This document shows positions 1 to 6,603 of a DNA stretch of 24,482 nucleotides, in pieces. This DNA is from an uncultured Bdellovibrio sp. (lineage in GTDB: Bacteria > Bdellovibrionota > Bdellovibrionia > Bdellovibrionales > Bdellovibrionaceae). Location: positions 1 to 24,482 of the forward strand of contig NZ_CAMLDV010000039.1 of assembly GCF_946478835.1 (NCBI RefSeq). The letters run 5' to 3'. Under the pieces are notes generated by a model. It was not told where the DNA came from. It worked only from the letters and a program-made list of their open reading frames with translations, and searched no databases. Numbering within the stretch: the stretch's first letter is position 1; every line of letters begins with the position of its first letter. The translations under genes and the position numbers were made by a program.

Positions 1-2
1 AT

Positions 3-455
3 CTGAGTGATTTATGGAAATATGATGTCGCCGCCAATCAGTGGACGTGGATGTCAGGCCCTAACACGACAGGAGGGGTTGGCAGCACGGGCACTCTGGG
101 AATTGCGACATCCACGAATCAACCAAGGTCGCGATACTCTACCGTGGGATGGGCGGATTCGAATAATAATTTATGGCTGTTTTCAGGAAACTCTTCTTTG
201 ACTTACACCAACGATTTGTGGCGATACAACATCACCACAAATCAATGGACGTGGATGACGGGAACACCCACTTCGACATCGGCGGGAACTTTTGGAACCT
301 TGGGAGTTCCTAGTATTGTGAACACGCCAGGTTGTCGCCAGGGTGGTATCGGTTGGAAAGATCTCAATGGGAACTTCTGGGTTTACGGCGGCTACGGTTA
401 TGGCGCCACAGGTGTTGGCGATCTGGGAGATCTGTGGCGTTTCCGAGTGAAATAA
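3..455 (+). CDS. Kelch-repeat protein, C-terminal part (5' end outside window)
   Basis: The reading frame is open from the left edge, so only the C-terminus is visible. It shows two repeat units of about 66-72 residues. Each begins with DLW(K/R)Y followed by an NQWTWM(S/T)G block, continues through a Gly/Ser/Thr-rich turn ending in GTLG, and closes on a GW-D-NNNLWLFSG or GW-D-NGNFWVYGG strand. A third unit starts and is cut by the stop after DLWRF. The W-x-Y...GG pattern is typical of Kelch/galactose-oxidase beta-propeller blades, which in bacteria are usually surface-exposed or exported binding modules. The repeats are also similar at the DNA level, so they probably arose by duplication. The partner or ligand cannot be told. 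The gene is convergent with the next one, 26 bp away. Confidence 0.8.
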   Translation: MSDLWKYDVAANQWTWMSGPNTTGGVGSTGTLGIATSTNQPRSRYSTVGWADSNNNLWLFSGNSSLTYTNDLWRYNITTNQWTWMTGTPTSTSAGTFGTLGVPSIVNTPGCRQGGIGWKDLNGNFWVYGGYGYGATGVGDLGDLWRFRVK

Positions 456-481
456 AATTTCAAGTTCCAAGCTGTCGCTTT

Positions 482-2476
482 TTATTTCATCACAGAAATC
501 TCTGGCATTGGGCACTGAAGCTCTTTGAGTTTTTGACTCACCAATTGAGCATCGGCCTGGTAACCGCTGCTTTTTAATCTCAGTTTCGCTTTTTCATAAA
601 GAGAAGGCGAACCATTCCAGCCATTCTGTGTTTCAGGCAAACCCTGGCCTCGGCAAGCGGAGATGATTTTTGTATCGACCTTCACATCTAAGACAGGATC
701 AATCATGTCGCAGAAAAACTGAATAGCACCCAGGTGATCCAAAGCGGCTGACCAGTCCAACCACGCTGATTCTAACTGTTGGCAAACGACTTCGTTGTCA
801 CGCGAACCGACAGGAAGAGTTTTCAAAGTCAGATTTGAAAGTGCCTTTGTGACTTTTACGTCGCGGGCCAGGTAAATCATATCTAACGTGTTAAAACCTT
901 CCACGCGAACTCCAGCGATGCGGAATTTTTTTGAAAGGCGTCTTCCAAACTCTGTGAGGCTTAAAGATTCTTCACGCAAGGCCTTCATACCGGCGGTGAA
1001 GGCACCGATCGTTTGATCGTGCATGCTTTTTGTGTGCTCGATCCACGCAAAGACCGGAGATTTGCCAAAGTTCCAACGAAAGCGAGAACCAAAAAGTCCT
1101 GCTTTCAAAGAAACCATCCGCTGTGCAAATTCAGAGCGATCAATGATTGAAGTGTCTTTGGAAAGTTCTTCCATCGCTTTTTCAACACGTTTGACTGTCA
1201 AGATGTCGGTTTGAAGCAATGAATAGCGTGCTTTCCATTGGCGGTATTCCGCATTTTTACCAAGTTCTGTATCAAGATCGCTTTGCTTCTTCTCGATAGA
1301 GCGCTCTGAAAGACTTAAAGCCTGGTGAATGCTTTGCAACCATGATTTTCCCATCTTCGCGCAAGACGCCGGATCTTCCATAGGACCTGTTGCATAGTCC
1401 GTCAAAGATTTGATCGCGCGATTGTTCATAGCCATCAAAGCCGCCGCTTGAATTTTTTCAGTCTTTGAAGAATCTTGAGTCAGTTGTTGTAGATTTAAGA
1501 AGCTCGACATCGGGAAAACAGTCGAAGACGTCGCGGTTTTGACAAGTTCAATCGTAAGGCTGCACATCAAAAGATCGTCGGCATTGTTTGCCACTTGGTT
1601 TTCCAGGACAGCCAGGTAATCTTTGTCAGAGCTGACCTCCGTACGGAAGCCGTTCAGATATTTTTCAGTGGAATCTTTAAAAGCCAATGTCGAAGCAAGT
1701 CCCTTGCTGGGTTGGCCAAAGCGGGCATTGTACAACGCCACATTTTGTTCGAGTTCTTTGGTTATGGTATCGATCTTTCCGCTTTGAGCCAGTTGTACGA
1801 AGCGAACTTTTTTTGCAATCTTCGTGAATTGGCAGACGTTTTCCAAAAGAGCTTTGCGGTGATTTGGTTTCGACATGTCCAAAGTGTTTTGATCGATCAT
1901 TTTGGAAATCGCTGAGATCCCACTGGTGGCAACAGCTCCGCCGATCACGAACGGCAAAGCTGGCTTTAGAGCGGCATTCATGGAAACGGCGAAAAGTGCG
2001 TAAGGTGCCAAACCGTTGACGACATCATTGACGGCTAAAAGTACTTTCCCTGTCGACATCACTTGACGACCGCAGCGGGAGTTCAGGAATTCATTGTTGT
2101 TAATAACGTCACCAATGTTGCCAACGGCGGCAAGGGCATCGGTCATAGATTTTTCAAGAGCGGCCGAGTTCACCTGAGTAGATTTGGATTCTTTAATCGC
2201 AGATTGAATATCAACGATACTTTTTTTAATGGTTTCCCCATTCTCACCAAAAGATTTGGCAGAAGGGTTGCCTGTGCACTCGGGGGAGGCGTTGACTTGA
2301 GCGCTCAGAGTGTCAATAGCTGAAATAAGCTCAGCATGGGGACGGTTTTCAAACAGAGGACAGCTATAAGCTTCTGGCACTTGAGCCGAAGACATTTTGG
2401 TTTGAGTGTTTGCTGCCCATGAGGAAGTTCCACCCAAAAATGTAAGGACAGTCACTGATAAAACCGCACGCTTCAC
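482..2476 (-). CDS. Large exported hypothetical protein (about 664 aa)
   Basis: Family not recognised. The N-terminus is a clear Sec signal peptide: VKRAVLSVTVLTFLGG, then TSSWA as the probable cleavage site before AN. I chose the GTG at 2476 because GGAG lies six bases upstream of it; an in-frame GTG four codons earlier (2488) is possible but has no visible Shine-Dalgarno sequence. The mature protein is mostly charged, helical-looking sequence with scattered cysteines (for example in PEAYSCPLF, SRCGRQ, LLENVCQF and LLMCSL) that could form disulphides. A hydrophobic stretch around residues 165-190 (YALFAVSMNAALKPALPFV) could be a membrane-associated helix. It stands alone, divergent from the TIGR02147 regulator at 2782. 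It is probably periplasmic or surface-associated; no enzymatic motif was seen. Confidence 0.8.
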   Translation of the reverse strand: MKRAVLSVTVLTFLGGTSSWAANTQTKMSSAQVPEAYSCPLFENRPHAELISAIDTLSAQVNASPECTGNPSAKSFGENGETIKKSIVDIQSAIKESKSTQVNSAALEKSMTDALAAVGNIGDVINNNEFLNSRCGRQVMSTGKVLLAVNDVVNGLAPYALFAVSMNAALKPALPFVIGGAVATSGISAISKMIDQNTLDMSKPNHRKALLENVCQFTKIAKKVRFVQLAQSGKIDTITKELEQNVALYNARFGQPSKGLASTLAFKDSTEKYLNGFRTEVSSDKDYLAVLENQVANNADDLLMCSLTIELVKTATSSTVFPMSSFLNLQQLTQDSSKTEKIQAAALMAMNNRAIKSLTDYATGPMEDPASCAKMGKSWLQSIHQALSLSERSIEKKQSDLDTELGKNAEYRQWKARYSLLQTDILTVKRVEKAMEELSKDTSIIDRSEFAQRMVSLKAGLFGSRFRWNFGKSPVFAWIEHTKSMHDQTIGAFTAGMKALREESLSLTEFGRRLSKKFRIAGVRVEGFNTLDMIYLARDVKVTKALSNLTLKTLPVGSRDNEVVCQQLESAWLDWSAALDHLGAIQFFCDMIDPVLDVKVDTKIISACRGQGLPETQNGWNGSPSLYEKAKLRLKSSGYQADAQLVSQKLKELQCPMPEISVMK

Positions 2477-2734
2477 AAAGAGCTCCACTGTTTAACGTTT
2501 TGGCAAAGTGCCTTTTCAGGATGTCGCGAGGGCTTCGAAGGGCCGCTTTAGCTAATACACACGACAACCATAGAGTCAGAAGTGGAGAGTGCAAATTTAG
2601 TACTTGTTTCGAGAAGAGTTCCGTTTGATCAAAACCATCGAACGTTTATAAAAATCGCTCTCATATTAGATAAAGATTTTTTATTTAGAAGCATTAATAC
2701 TTAGACATGGTTTTTCAATTTGTGCCGGAAGAAA

Positions 2735-2762
2735 TTGTAGAACTTCAGGTTTAAGGCATAAT
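2735..2762 (+). promoter_or_regulatory. Candidate sigma-70 promoter of the TIGR02147 gene
   Basis: A weak -35 (TTGTAG, 2735-2740) lies 16 bases before a good -10 (CATAAT, 2757-2762). The predicted start of transcription is just before the GAGGGG ribosome-binding site at 2769-2774. The rest of the 2477-2781 gap is AT-rich and shows nothing else I can support. Confidence 0.3.
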
Positions 2763-2781
2763 TTTTTTGAGGGGACATTTG

Positions 2782-3513
2782 ATGAGTGATGAACTGAATA
2801 GTTTTTTGAAGTCGAAATTTGAAGAATTAAAAAATACCAACCCGCGCTTTTCCTTGCGAGGACTGGCTCAACGGTTGGACATGTCTCCAGGTCATCTTTC
2901 AGAAATTTTTAATGCGAAACGGCCGCTCTCCAAAAAAGTTTTGGAAAAGCTCGTCAAAGGACTGCATCTTTCGGAAAACGAAAATGCCCATGTGCTGGCA
3001 CTTTATTCCGATCAGATAAAATACTCTTTAACTCGTTCGGCGACGGAGATTGAAACGCCTCCCGTCGGGAATATCGACTTCTACTTGGTTCTTGCCGCTT
3101 TGGATTTGCCGGGAGCGGGAACGGACAAGGAAAGCCTCGCACAAAAGACAGGAATGAGTCTTGAAGAAACAGAGCAGGCCTTGGCTTCTTTGCAGAAGCT
3201 GGGCTTGCTTGAAGAGCGTGACGGACGCTGGGTGAAAAGACGGAATGGCACCGGCAACGGTGAGACGTCTCACAATATTCAGAAATTTTATTTAGACGGT
3301 TTAGAAAGAATCAAAAGAATCTGCGCGGAAGTTTCGCCGCAGGACCGCGAGATCGTCTACATCACCATGGCTGTGAATCCTGAAAAGCTACCCATGGCCA
3401 AAAAAGAACTCGAAAAATGTTGGCGGAAAGTTTATCAAAAATTTTCTGAAGGGGAATGTTCAGAAGTTTACACGCTGGGCATTCAGCTTTTGCCGGGAAA
3501 GAAAACGGGATAA
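2782..3513 (+). CDS. TIGR02147-family transcriptional regulator
   Basis: A 243-residue protein with an N-terminal Cro/C1-like helix-turn-helix at about residues 22-63 (FSLRGLAQRLDMSPGHLSEI, then FNAKRPLS), followed by a winged-helix-like segment at about residues 94-150 (LAQKTGMSLEETEQALASLQ, KLGLLEERDG-W). The C-terminus carries an I-KFYLDGLERI and REI-Y-TMAVNPEKLP stretch. This order and the 'MAVNPE' region are how I recognise the TIGR02147/DUF4423 family, which is common in Bdellovibrio and Fibrobacter; its ligands and targets are largely unknown. The ATG at 2782 is preferred over an in-frame TTG at 2767 because GAGGGG sits seven bases before it. It is divergent from the exported protein at 482-2476, a plausible but unproven target. 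The stop codon is built into the terminator stem. Confidence 0.85.
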   Translation: MSDELNSFLKSKFEELKNTNPRFSLRGLAQRLDMSPGHLSEIFNAKRPLSKKVLEKLVKGLHLSENENAHVLALYSDQIKYSLTRSATEIETPPVGNIDFYLVLAALDLPGAGTDKESLAQKTGMSLEETEQALASLQKLGLLEERDGRWVKRRNGTGNGETSHNIQKFYLDGLERIKRICAEVSPQDREIVYITMAVNPEKLPMAKKELEKCWRKVYQKFSEGECSEVYTLGIQLLPGKKTG

Positions 3514-3531
3514 TTTCTTATCCCGTTTTTT
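3502..3531. terminator. Bidirectional rho-independent terminator
   Basis: A perfect 12-bp stem AAAACGGGATAA / TTATCCCGTTTT with a four-base TTTC loop, followed by more T on the plus strand and preceded by A's, so it can act both ways between two convergent genes. The stop codon TAA of the TIGR02147 gene (3511-3513) forms part of the stem. Confidence 0.85.
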
Positions 3532-3537
3532 CATTTC

Positions 3538-4335
3538 TTACATATCGTAAGAATCTGTTTTTCTGATTTCCATCGCCTTAAGTGCTTCGAAGATTTCCTG
3601 ATCGCTGTGCGAAGCTTGTCTGACGTTGAGTTTTGATTCATCGAAACAAGGTGTGTAAGTTTGAATCGCTTTGGTGATTCTAGGTACACGCTTGCTGGCC
3701 GCTTTAGGTCTTAGAACATCCCAGTAAGACTTGTTGCTAAAAAGATTGTCGTCACGGCGAAGCTGATCGTTGAGCATGGAAAGTGCGCAGCGGAAAGTTC
3801 CTTGCGCCGTATTGCCGTCGCCATTTGAGCATCCTTTTGAATAGACGCCTTCTTTACCGTGATGCAGTTGCAAAAGACCGATTAAGCTTCCGTTAGGTCC
3901 TTTAGCAGTTTCCGTTTTATCGCAAGTACTTTCATAGTGAGCCATGGCATTGATGACAAGCACCCAGAAGTTGGCTTTATCCGTGGGTTTCATTTCACTA
4001 TATGTCGGACACAAACGGTGAATGTCGCGAGCGCCTTCGTCAAGATTCTTAAAATCGCTTGAAAGATAGATCCCGCGAATGTCCTTTGCCCAGGCACCCA
4101 TCTTTTCGTCGTCAACGAAGTTTTCGCACTTCGCGCCCCAATCCAATTTGTCGTTGATATCAGTCAGCGTTGCTGCGACGAACGGCAAATTATTTTTCAT
4201 GCGCGGACCTGCAGATGTTTGAATGGTGCATGTCTCACAGTGAGACGCTTCGGTCGCGGATCGCGAACCGGAACTTAAAGCAGGAAGGGGTAGTAACGTC
4301 CACGCAAGGGCAATAACGGCAATTTTCGATTTCAT
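3538..4335 (-). CDS. Exported cysteine-rich protein with lysozyme-like motif
   Basis: A 265-residue protein starting at the ATG at 4335, where AAGGAG lies six bases upstream; a start eight codons earlier is less likely. MKSKIAVIALAWTLLPLPAL is a signal peptide, probably cut near residues 20-22. The mature part has eight cysteines (33, 36, 70, 109, 138, 169, 183, 230), an even number fitting disulphides in the periplasm or outside. Around residues 131-160 the pattern HYES (Glu135), then GPNGSLIGLLQLHHG, resembles the catalytic Glu-Ser and G-x-x-GLxQ core of SLT/lysozyme-like transglycosylases, and the following helical part (FRCALSMLNDQL) fits that fold. I infer a possible peptidoglycan hydrolase; the resemblance is short and other roles are open. 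It ends at the shared terminator. Confidence 0.65.
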   Translation of the reverse strand: MKSKIAVIALAWTLLPLPALSSGSRSATEASHCETCTIQTSAGPRMKNNLPFVAATLTDINDKLDWGAKCENFVDDEKMGAWAKDIRGIYLSSDFKNLDEGARDIHRLCPTYSEMKPTDKANFWVLVINAMAHYESTCDKTETAKGPNGSLIGLLQLHHGKEGVYSKGCSNGDGNTAQGTFRCALSMLNDQLRRDDNLFSNKSYWDVLRPKAASKRVPRITKAIQTYTPCFDESKLNVRQASHSDQEIFEALKAMEIRKTDSYDM

Positions 4336-4755
4336 TTCTCTCTCCTTCTCAGTACACAAACTTTACAGGTGGGAGCGTTTTTGCGCGCTTTACGGCTCAT
4401 GTCCGCCGTATTTCACCTGTTGTTTACAAAAGAAAAGAGATGCGTATTTGATGCCAACAAAGAGAGAAAAAATAGATTTGTGTTTCTTGTTTTCAATCGA
4501 ACAACGAGAATAAAAAAAAGCCCCACTCATCTAGAAATTAGGGAAGACAAGCGGAGCGAAAGGATGCGGAAATACGGGCTCAAATTGATACGCTTCTCTG
4601 GTTTTGTCAAAAACTAACCTCCGTCGTGGATTTGAAACTGTTCGACGGAATGGAGCGAAAGCGAAAATGGAAACTCTTTGTAAGAAAACAAGCGAAGCGG
4701 CGAAGGCTTCTCAAAAATAACAGGTTTGTTGTATGAGGTGGCGGCGGAGGAACGA
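4336..4755. other. Intergenic region, no supported gene
   Basis: This is a 420-bp divergent spacer between two secreted-protein genes. An 82-codon open frame (4369-4617, GTG start) is very basic and low in complexity, and I do not believe it. The plus strand from about 4500 to 4720 is strikingly purine-rich, with loosely repeated AAGCGGAGCGAAAGG-like blocks (near 4549, 4650 and 4692) of unknown meaning. Promoters for both flanking genes must lie here, but none is clear enough to call. Confidence 0.4.
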
Positions 4756-5118
4756 ATGAAACTGTTTTATATCTTCATGGGAATTTTAAGTGTGAGTTCA
4801 GTAAGCCAAGCCACTGAGCTTTCATGTACGAATGCAGCTAAATCTTTGGAAGTTTCCATCCTTCAAGATGGGGGTGAAGAAACGCTCACGGTCCGTATGG
4901 CAAAACGAGCGGCCGAAACCTATCTTATCCTTTACCGGGATGATTCCAAAGTTGTATCGGTGAATGATTCCGATATCAATGGTTCTTCTTCAAGAGGAGC
5001 CATCTTGTCTTTTAATACCTATGGTCACAGTTATCTTGCTTACGATGGTGATGTTGTCGAAGTGCTTTGTAGTACTAGAACTCCACCAGGACACCTAGAG
5101 CCTGCAAAAGAACAATAG
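4756..5118 (+). CDS. Small secreted hypothetical protein (120 aa)
   Basis: Starts at ATG 4756 with GGAGG five bases upstream (4746-4750), preferred to an upstream in-frame start. MKLFYIFMGILSVSSVSQA is a typical signal peptide with an A-x-A-like cleavage site before TELSC. The mature part is about 100 residues, beta-rich looking, with two cysteines (LSCTN and EVLCST) that could form one disulphide. No family was recognised. Its 3' end overlaps the antisense end of the broken pentapeptide-repeat gene by 44 bp, which suggests that this tail-to-tail junction was rearranged. Confidence 0.65.
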   Translation: MKLFYIFMGILSVSSVSQATELSCTNAAKSLEVSILQDGGEETLTVRMAKRAAETYLILYRDDSKVVSVNDSDINGSSSRGAILSFNTYGHSYLAYDGDVVEVLCSTRTPPGHLEPAKEQ

Positions 5119-5351
5119 CTTCTGGAAACGAAAACTGCGCTTCTTTCATTTTTACGAAGCGCGGATCGATAAAATAATTTTTTGCGTTTCTTGGCCATAT
5201 TGCAGTTTGAAAACTTACAGTCGACAAAAACAGCACTTTTTAAATTGGCATCGGTAAGATTGATTTCTTTGAATTCGTATCCAGAAATTTCACTGCGCTC
5301 TTCGGAAAGAAATCCAGGAAGTTCGTTTTCGGTAATAACGATGTAGTTCAT
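5075..5351 (-). pseudogene. Collapsed, frameshifted pentapeptide-repeat protein gene
   Basis: The ATG at 5351 opens a frame reading MNYIVITENELPG, then YEFKEINLTDANLKSAVFVD and CKFSNCNM, a normal start of a pentapeptide-repeat protein (A-[D/N]-L-x-x type). After about 50 codons, around 5168-5197, this frame becomes nonsense. Shifted by one base it reads NYFIDPRFVKMKEAQFSFPE, then AIVLLQALGVLVEF and a TAG at 5075-5077. From memory, that ending is the characteristic C-terminus of small bacterial pentapeptide-repeat proteins. Only about 80 codons remain, whereas such proteins are usually near 180-220 residues, so an out-of-frame internal deletion removing the central repeats is the simplest reading. 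A sequencing error could explain the shift but not the missing repeats. Confidence 0.75.
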
Positions 5352-5755
5352 CGTGTTCTCCTTATGAGGACCAAGATAACATCATGAAATTTGAAATGAG
5401 AACGAAGTTTCAATCGTTCGCAGTCCTAAGAAAAGCTTTGCGTGAAAGTCTGCAAAATTTTGAAAGAGCCCTGAAGAATCGCCTCTGGGAAGTTCACAGA
5501 AAGCCTGCAAGGCAGGGAGGCGCCCCCCTGTCCGAACGCGCAGTCGAATTTGGAAAAATAAAACAATCTAATGGTGTCCTATCGTCTTTAAAAATGCCTT
5601 TAAAAAAAATTTCCAAAGGTGCTTTTTTGATGCACATGCGAAGGCATCTCTTGGGCCTTGAAAGAGGCCGGAAAAAATCATCTCAGTTTGATAATTAGAG
5701 AAACTCTTTTTTAATTGTGCGCGAATAATGCCGATACCAGAGTAGGAGTCCAATC
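5352..5755. other. Intergenic region with a GC-rich palindrome
   Basis: No supported gene. A 104-codon frame (5384-5698) is basic, lacks a good ribosome-binding site and has no recognisable domain. At 5513-5530 lies CAGGGAGGCGCCCCCCTG, an 18-bp palindrome with one mismatched pair, standing out against AT-rich surroundings. A second small stem, GGCCT-TGAAAG-AGGCC, sits near 5654-5669. Either could belong to an untranslated RNA or be chance. Confidence 0.35.
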
Positions 5756-6580
5756 ATGAACGTATCTGCTCGTCGATCTTGTCTCTTATTGACTCAAAAT
5801 GGGATGTCTTTAGTTGAGCTTCTGGTGAGTGTTGGAATCATGGCGATCATCATGGCCGGATTTGCTTCGATGCAAGTACAACAACAACGGGAAAGTCGGG
5901 CGATCACTGAAAAACTGGCTTCGATGGATTTTGAAAAGCTCCTGCAGTCGGCGATGATGGATGGAACCACCTGTAAGTTTATTTTGAATAATCCAACGGC
6001 TTTGACGTTCAATTCAACGGCATTGTCACCAACAACTCCGCAATATGTAACTCCTTCGCGTCCTCTTTATGCACAAGTAAATGGAGCGACCCCAGGTCCC
6101 GTGGTCGCACAATTAAATCAACCTCTTTCGGGCAATCCGTCGTTAGTTCCTAATTTGATTCGTCTCAAAATTGAAAGCGGAAGTGGTGGCACCTACATTG
6201 GTCGTTGGGAAGTGCATTTTGATTCAGACCGTTTGGTGCGCGCGCTGAAACCCGTCACGGTTTCGACAGTGCTGACGGTGGATACCAGCAATCCCTCCGC
6301 CGCGCGAATTATGAATTGTCTTGGTGAACACGTTCCACAGTTTGCAAACGTCACTTATCATCCTTTTTGCGCGACACCGTCGGGTGGTCTTCTTTTAAAG
6401 CCGTTGCAGGCCAATCGAATCTGCACATTGACGGCGACAGATGATGATGTGGGGTCAACGGCTGTGGCCGCAGGAGACTACAAATGTCGAGTCCAGGCAG
6501 ATGCGACTTCATGGCGTGGTTATGCTCCCATGGGGTGTGGGCAGGTCGCGTGCGTTGCTGTTTGTTTTGATTTGCAGTAA
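5756..6580 (+). CDS. Prepilin-like protein (type IV pilin N-terminal motif)
   Basis: A 274-residue protein with a 16-residue positively charged leader ending in glycine, then MSLVELLVSVGIMAIIMAGF. This is the prepilin peptidase site (cleavage after Gly16, mature residue 1 Met, Glu at mature position 5) followed by the conserved hydrophobic helix. The rest is Ser/Thr/Pro-rich with cysteines in its last third (FCATP, RICTLT, YKCRVQ, MGCGQVACVAVCF), so a disulphide-stabilised globular domain. The size suits a minor pilin or pseudopilin of a type IV pilus or type II secretion pseudopilus; which one cannot be told. GGAG lies ten bases before the ATG. It is followed after 23 bp by the lipoprotein gene. 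Confidence 0.85.
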   Translation: MNVSARRSCLLLTQNGMSLVELLVSVGIMAIIMAGFASMQVQQQRESRAITEKLASMDFEKLLQSAMMDGTTCKFILNNPTALTFNSTALSPTTPQYVTPSRPLYAQVNGATPGPVVAQLNQPLSGNPSLVPNLIRLKIESGSGGTYIGRWEVHFDSDRLVRALKPVTVSTVLTVDTSNPSAARIMNCLGEHVPQFANVTYHPFCATPSGGLLLKPLQANRICTLTATDDDVGSTAVAAGDYKCRVQADATSWRGYAPMGCGQVACVAVCFDLQ

Positions 6581-6596
6581 GTTTCTTCGCTACACT
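6567..6596 (+). promoter_or_regulatory. Candidate promoter giving a leaderless lipoprotein mRNA
   Basis: TTGATT (6567-6572), an 18-bp spacer, then TACACT (6591-6596). The -10 ends seven bases before the ATG at 6604, so transcription would begin at the start codon itself. This fits the lack of any Shine-Dalgarno sequence there. It overlaps the end of the prepilin gene. Confidence 0.4.
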
Positions 6597-6603
6597 TTTT
6601 GAT

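Noticed and set aside
450..487. AAATAAAA / TTTTATTT dyad between the Kelch and exported-protein genes
   Set aside because: Only A/T pairs and a 21-base loop; too weak to call a terminator.
4369..4617. 82-codon open frame in the 4336-4755 gap
   Set aside because: GTG start without a ribosome-binding site, very basic low-complexity product, no domain; purine-rich DNA keeps this frame open.
5384..5698. 104-codon open frame after the broken pentapeptide gene
   Set aside because: Only a poor ribosome-binding site, composition of translated non-coding DNA, and it runs through the GC palindrome; no recognisable feature.
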